Assembly: GCF_019457595.1 (NCBI RefSeq)
Contig: NZ_CP080419.1
Coordinates: forward strand, 434,001 to 498,000
Length of the DNA stretch: 64,000 bases
Direction: 5' to 3'
Origin: Shewanella psychrotolerans
GTDB lineage: Bacteria; Pseudomonadota; Gammaproteobacteria; Enterobacterales; Shewanellaceae
Shown here in pieces: positions 62,338-64,000 of this stretch (positions are counted from its first letter, which is position 1; the number at the start of each line of letters is the position of its first letter). The translations under genes were made by a program, and so were the position numbers. Below the pieces are notes generated by a model that was not told the origin of the DNA, did not search any database, and saw only the letters and a program-made list of their open reading frames with translations.

Positions 62338-62487
62338 CTAGTCGAAGTGCTTGGTGAAGCATAACGAGGTGATTAGGATGCCGACCAAGGGGAAACCGAT
62401 CAACCAGAGGGCATTAAATGGCATGTCGCTCTGGGCACCACCGCGCAGCAAATAGATTGAGCTGCATGAAGCTTGGCGCCATGCCAT
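62338..62487 (-). CDS. Very small membrane-protein ORF, uncertain
   Basis: 49 residues, ending in a hydrophobic stretch MPFNALWLIGFPLVGILITS and LCFTKHFD. It begins 25 bases after the 57-residue ORF on the same strand and shares its terminator. The composition looks like a real protein, but there is no strong ribosome site and an internal Met (MPFNALW) could be the start. Function unknown. Confidence 0.4.
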   Translation of the reverse strand: MAWRQASCSSIYLLRGGAQSDMPFNALWLIGFPLVGILITSLCFTKHFD

Positions 62488-62512
62488 CGCTGGTGAGAGG
62501 TTGCGGTGAAGT

Positions 62513-62686
62513 TCAGTAGAAGTCGCCTCCCATGGCTCGTTTTAGTGCTGCTTCTTCGAGTCGCTCTTCCAAGCGGCGTTTAACTTCGCGTCTGTGTTGT
62601 AATTCGCAGGCGGCTTTAGGGTTCTTAGGTGCTGTGATCGCTTCGATTTCAGCATCATTCGGAATAACATCGAGTAACTGAGCCAT
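62513..62686 (-). CDS. Small conserved-looking charged protein, 57 residues
   Basis: MAQLLDVIPNDAEIEAITAP begins a short protein that continues into a Lys/Arg/Glu-rich helix (REVKRRLEERLEEAALKRAM) and ends GGDFY. The ATG has GAGG eight bases upstream. Codon use is like nearby genes and it reads cleanly, so I consider it real. No known family was recognised. An overlapping longer ORF in another frame (62542-62724) is judged spurious. Confidence 0.7.
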   Translation of the reverse strand: MAQLLDVIPNDAEIEAITAPKNPKAACELQHRREVKRRLEERLEEAALKRAMGGDFY

Positions 62687-62812
62687 AGTGAAATCCTCAT
62701 CAAATAAAGTGCTTGAGCATTCATTTGGTGCTACTTAGCACTGATTCGCTGTAACATAAAGTCAACTGGTATTAGCTTTTGGTCTCTTAAGGTGCCATCT
62801 GAATTCAGAGCA

Positions 62813-62830
62813 CATTAGCGAGCGCTAATG
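62813..62830. promoter_or_regulatory. Palindrome, possible operator
   Basis: CATTAGCG-AG-CGCTAATG is a perfect 8-bp inverted repeat 127 bases upstream of the 57-residue ORF. It has no T run. The rest of the 62687-63014 gap is A/T-rich with no gene. Confidence 0.4.
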
Positions 62831-63014
62831 AGAAAGGTAGCAGGGGATTTTGTTTTTTTGTTTGATCGAGTTAACACAATTGTATTTGTCGGTATTTATG
62901 ATAAAAAGGTGCTTTTTAGGCGGGAAGTGTAGTTTAAGTTTTTGTTTTTTTGTATTTGTTTTAGATGAAGGGTGAGTTGCCAGCTAATTTAGTGGCAACC
63001 CATGTAAATGTGGA

Positions 63015-63707
63015 TCACAAATCGAAACTATAGCTATAGCTTACGAGTACTTTCGGATCGTCTTCATCAAGGTCGGTATCGCTGACCATGAATGAGAAGG
63101 TGCCAAATTCGCTTTCTTTATCTAGTGACACTGAATAGTCCGAATAGTCATCTGCGTCGAACCAAGCATTCACCACGTCGCCGCTTGAGTAACCATAATG
63201 GACATTTAGCGACAGGCTCTCTGATACCGGGAAGCTGATGCCTGCATTGATATATTGGAGATCTTTTTCATCATAGGGATCTGAGGCGACATCGCTATCG
63301 GCATTAACGACATGGGAATAGGAGAGACTCAACCATTTCCAGCTTATGCCCACGGAAATTTCGCCAAAGTCTATGCTCGAATCACTGTCGGGATAGGCGT
63401 AGTAGAGGTAGCCGATATCATAACCAAAGTCCTCGCCAACACTGCCAGCATAGCCACCGTAGAAATCGATCTCATAGGTGGTGTCGTCGCCAAAATCGAC
63501 ATTAGAGGCCCAAGTGCCTAGGTAAAAGCCGCTGTCATGTTCGTAATCAATACCGCCTTGAACTGCAGCTGAATCATTAGTTTGCGTTACGCCTCTCCAT
63601 AAATAGTTAGAAGTCACACCTGCATTGCCAGTGACACTAGCGCTGGCTGGTAAGGCAATCATCATTGTTCCCGCAAGGATGCTAAGGGTTCGAAGTGCTC
63701 GTTTCAT
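63015..63707 (-). CDS. TorF-family putative porin
   Basis: 230 residues: signal peptide (LSILAGTMMIALPASAS) then an outer-membrane beta-barrel starting VTGNAGVTSNYLWRGVTQTN, the mark of the TorF/gcw_chp (TIGR02001) family common in Shewanella, and ending in aromatic Phe-Asp-Leu. The ATG at 63707 has AAGGA six bases upstream; an ATG two codons earlier touches that site. The solute is unknown. Confidence 0.9.
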   Translation of the reverse strand: MKRALRTLSILAGTMMIALPASASVTGNAGVTSNYLWRGVTQTNDSAAVQGGIDYEHDSGFYLGTWASNVDFGDDTTYEIDFYGGYAGSVGEDFGYDIGYLYYAYPDSDSSIDFGEISVGISWKWLSLSYSHVVNADSDVASDPYDEKDLQYINAGISFPVSESLSLNVHYGYSSGDVVNAWFDADDYSDYSVSLDKESEFGTFSFMVSDTDLDEDDPKVLVSYSYSFDL

Positions 63708-63900
63708 ACTCATTCCTTTTTATTAGTCTATAGGAGCGGCCTAGCGCTATGGTTGTAAGTATTGTTAGGCTGCAAATAAGCTAAAGCGAAGAGTGTGCCA
63801 ATTGTTTAAGCGTTTTAATTCAATAGTTTAAAAAGATTCGCACTGAATTGGTAATGGACGTTGATTAATAATGAGGCAATATTGCACATTTTTGGTGCAT

Positions 63901-63927
63901 AAAAAACCTCCAATAAGGAGGTTTTTT
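63901..63927. terminator. Rho-independent terminator of the HU gene
   Basis: AAAAAACCTCC and GGAGGTTTTTT pair around AATAA. On the minus strand it ends in T's, 18 bases after the HU stop. Confidence 0.85.
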
Positions 63928-63945
63928 AATAGGTTAAAGCAGTTT

Positions 63946-64000
63946 TTAGTTAACGCTGTCTTTTAGCGTTTTACCAGCTTTAAACTTAGGTACAGTCGCT
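63946..64000 (-). CDS. HU DNA-binding protein, C-terminal end only
   Basis: The last 18 codons read ATVPKFKAGKTLKDSVN and stop, which matches the end of HU-type nucleoid proteins (E. coli HupB ends KVPSFRAGKALKDAVN). The start is outside the window, on the right. The paralogue (HupA or HupB) cannot be decided from this piece. Confidence 0.85.
   Translation of the reverse strand, partial: ATVPKFKAGKTLKDSVN

Noticed and set aside
62542-62724. 60-codon minus-strand ORF MNAQALYLMRISLW...
   Set aside because: It overlaps the better-supported 57-residue frame (62513-62686), which has the ribosome site and a more protein-like composition.

Overview
The window reads as chromosomal DNA of a marine gammaproteobacterium, most probably Shewanella (order Alteromonadales). 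The reasons are an MSHA-type pilus locus lying between a csrD/mshH homologue and mreBCD, a TorF-family porin, an alanine/sodium symporter, the arsR-acr3-gap-arsJ arsenic cluster, and the 16S/23S sequences and spacer tRNAs. Most genes are on the + strand. Layout: the 3' part of secA (1-1605) is followed by a complete rRNA operon (16S, tRNA-Ile, tRNA-Ala, 23S, 5S, tRNA-Thr, second 5S; about 2.2-8.0 kb) with two promoters and a terminator. An IS630-type insertion sequence (8066-9202) with a frameshifted transposase lies just past the operon. From 9.3 to 30 kb lie csrD and a complete, tightly packed MSHA pilus operon: mshI, I2, J, K, L, M, N, E, G, F, B, A, a second A-type pilin, C, D, O, P, Q. 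The cell-shape genes mreBCD follow, then maf, rng, yhdP, a nitrilase-family gene and tldD (30.2-41.6 kb), a conserved housekeeping string. From 41.7 to 46.4 kb there is an export operon encoding a TolC-like channel, an HlyD-like adaptor and two ABC-2 type permeases with no ATPase. It is preceded by three dyad symmetries and appears richer in G+C than its surroundings. Its 3' end runs into a decayed IS630 copy fused to a TA-flanked miniature element (MITE). Then come a small periplasmic TPR-like protein, a LysR regulator, darP/yjgA and the TldD partner pmbA (47.0-50.8 kb), the arsenic resistance operon (50.9-54.7 kb), agmatine deiminase plus an amidase-signature enzyme (55.2-58.1 kb), a full-length MITE, a chemotaxis receptor, an AGCS symporter, two very small minus-strand ORFs, a TorF porin, and the 3' end of an HU gene at the right edge. 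How the genes fit together: MshL is the outer-membrane secretin, and MshI/I2/J/K/M/N/F/G form the inner-membrane and periplasmic alignment machinery. MshE is the assembly ATPase and carries an N-terminal MshEN region, which in relatives binds cyclic di-GMP. MshA (two tandem paralogues) is the major pilin type, and MshB/C/D/O/P/Q are minor pilins and a tip- or adhesin-like protein. CsrD next to the locus has degenerate GGDEF and EAL sites, so it probably acts through the Csr system rather than as a cyclase. TldD and PmbA (TldE) form one peptidase. In the ars operon, ArsR would derepress Acr3 (arsenite efflux) and a GAPDH/ArsJ pair that exports arsenate as 1-arseno-3-phosphoglycerate. Points most worth a second look are the ATPase-less export operon and its dyad-rich leader, the AguA-amidase pairing with an 18-residue upstream ORF, the tandem diverged MshA pilins, the IS630/MITE composite that seems to supply the end of a permease gene, and a terminator-like hairpin inside the rRNA operon. 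I found no CRISPR array, prophage, integron or obvious defence system.
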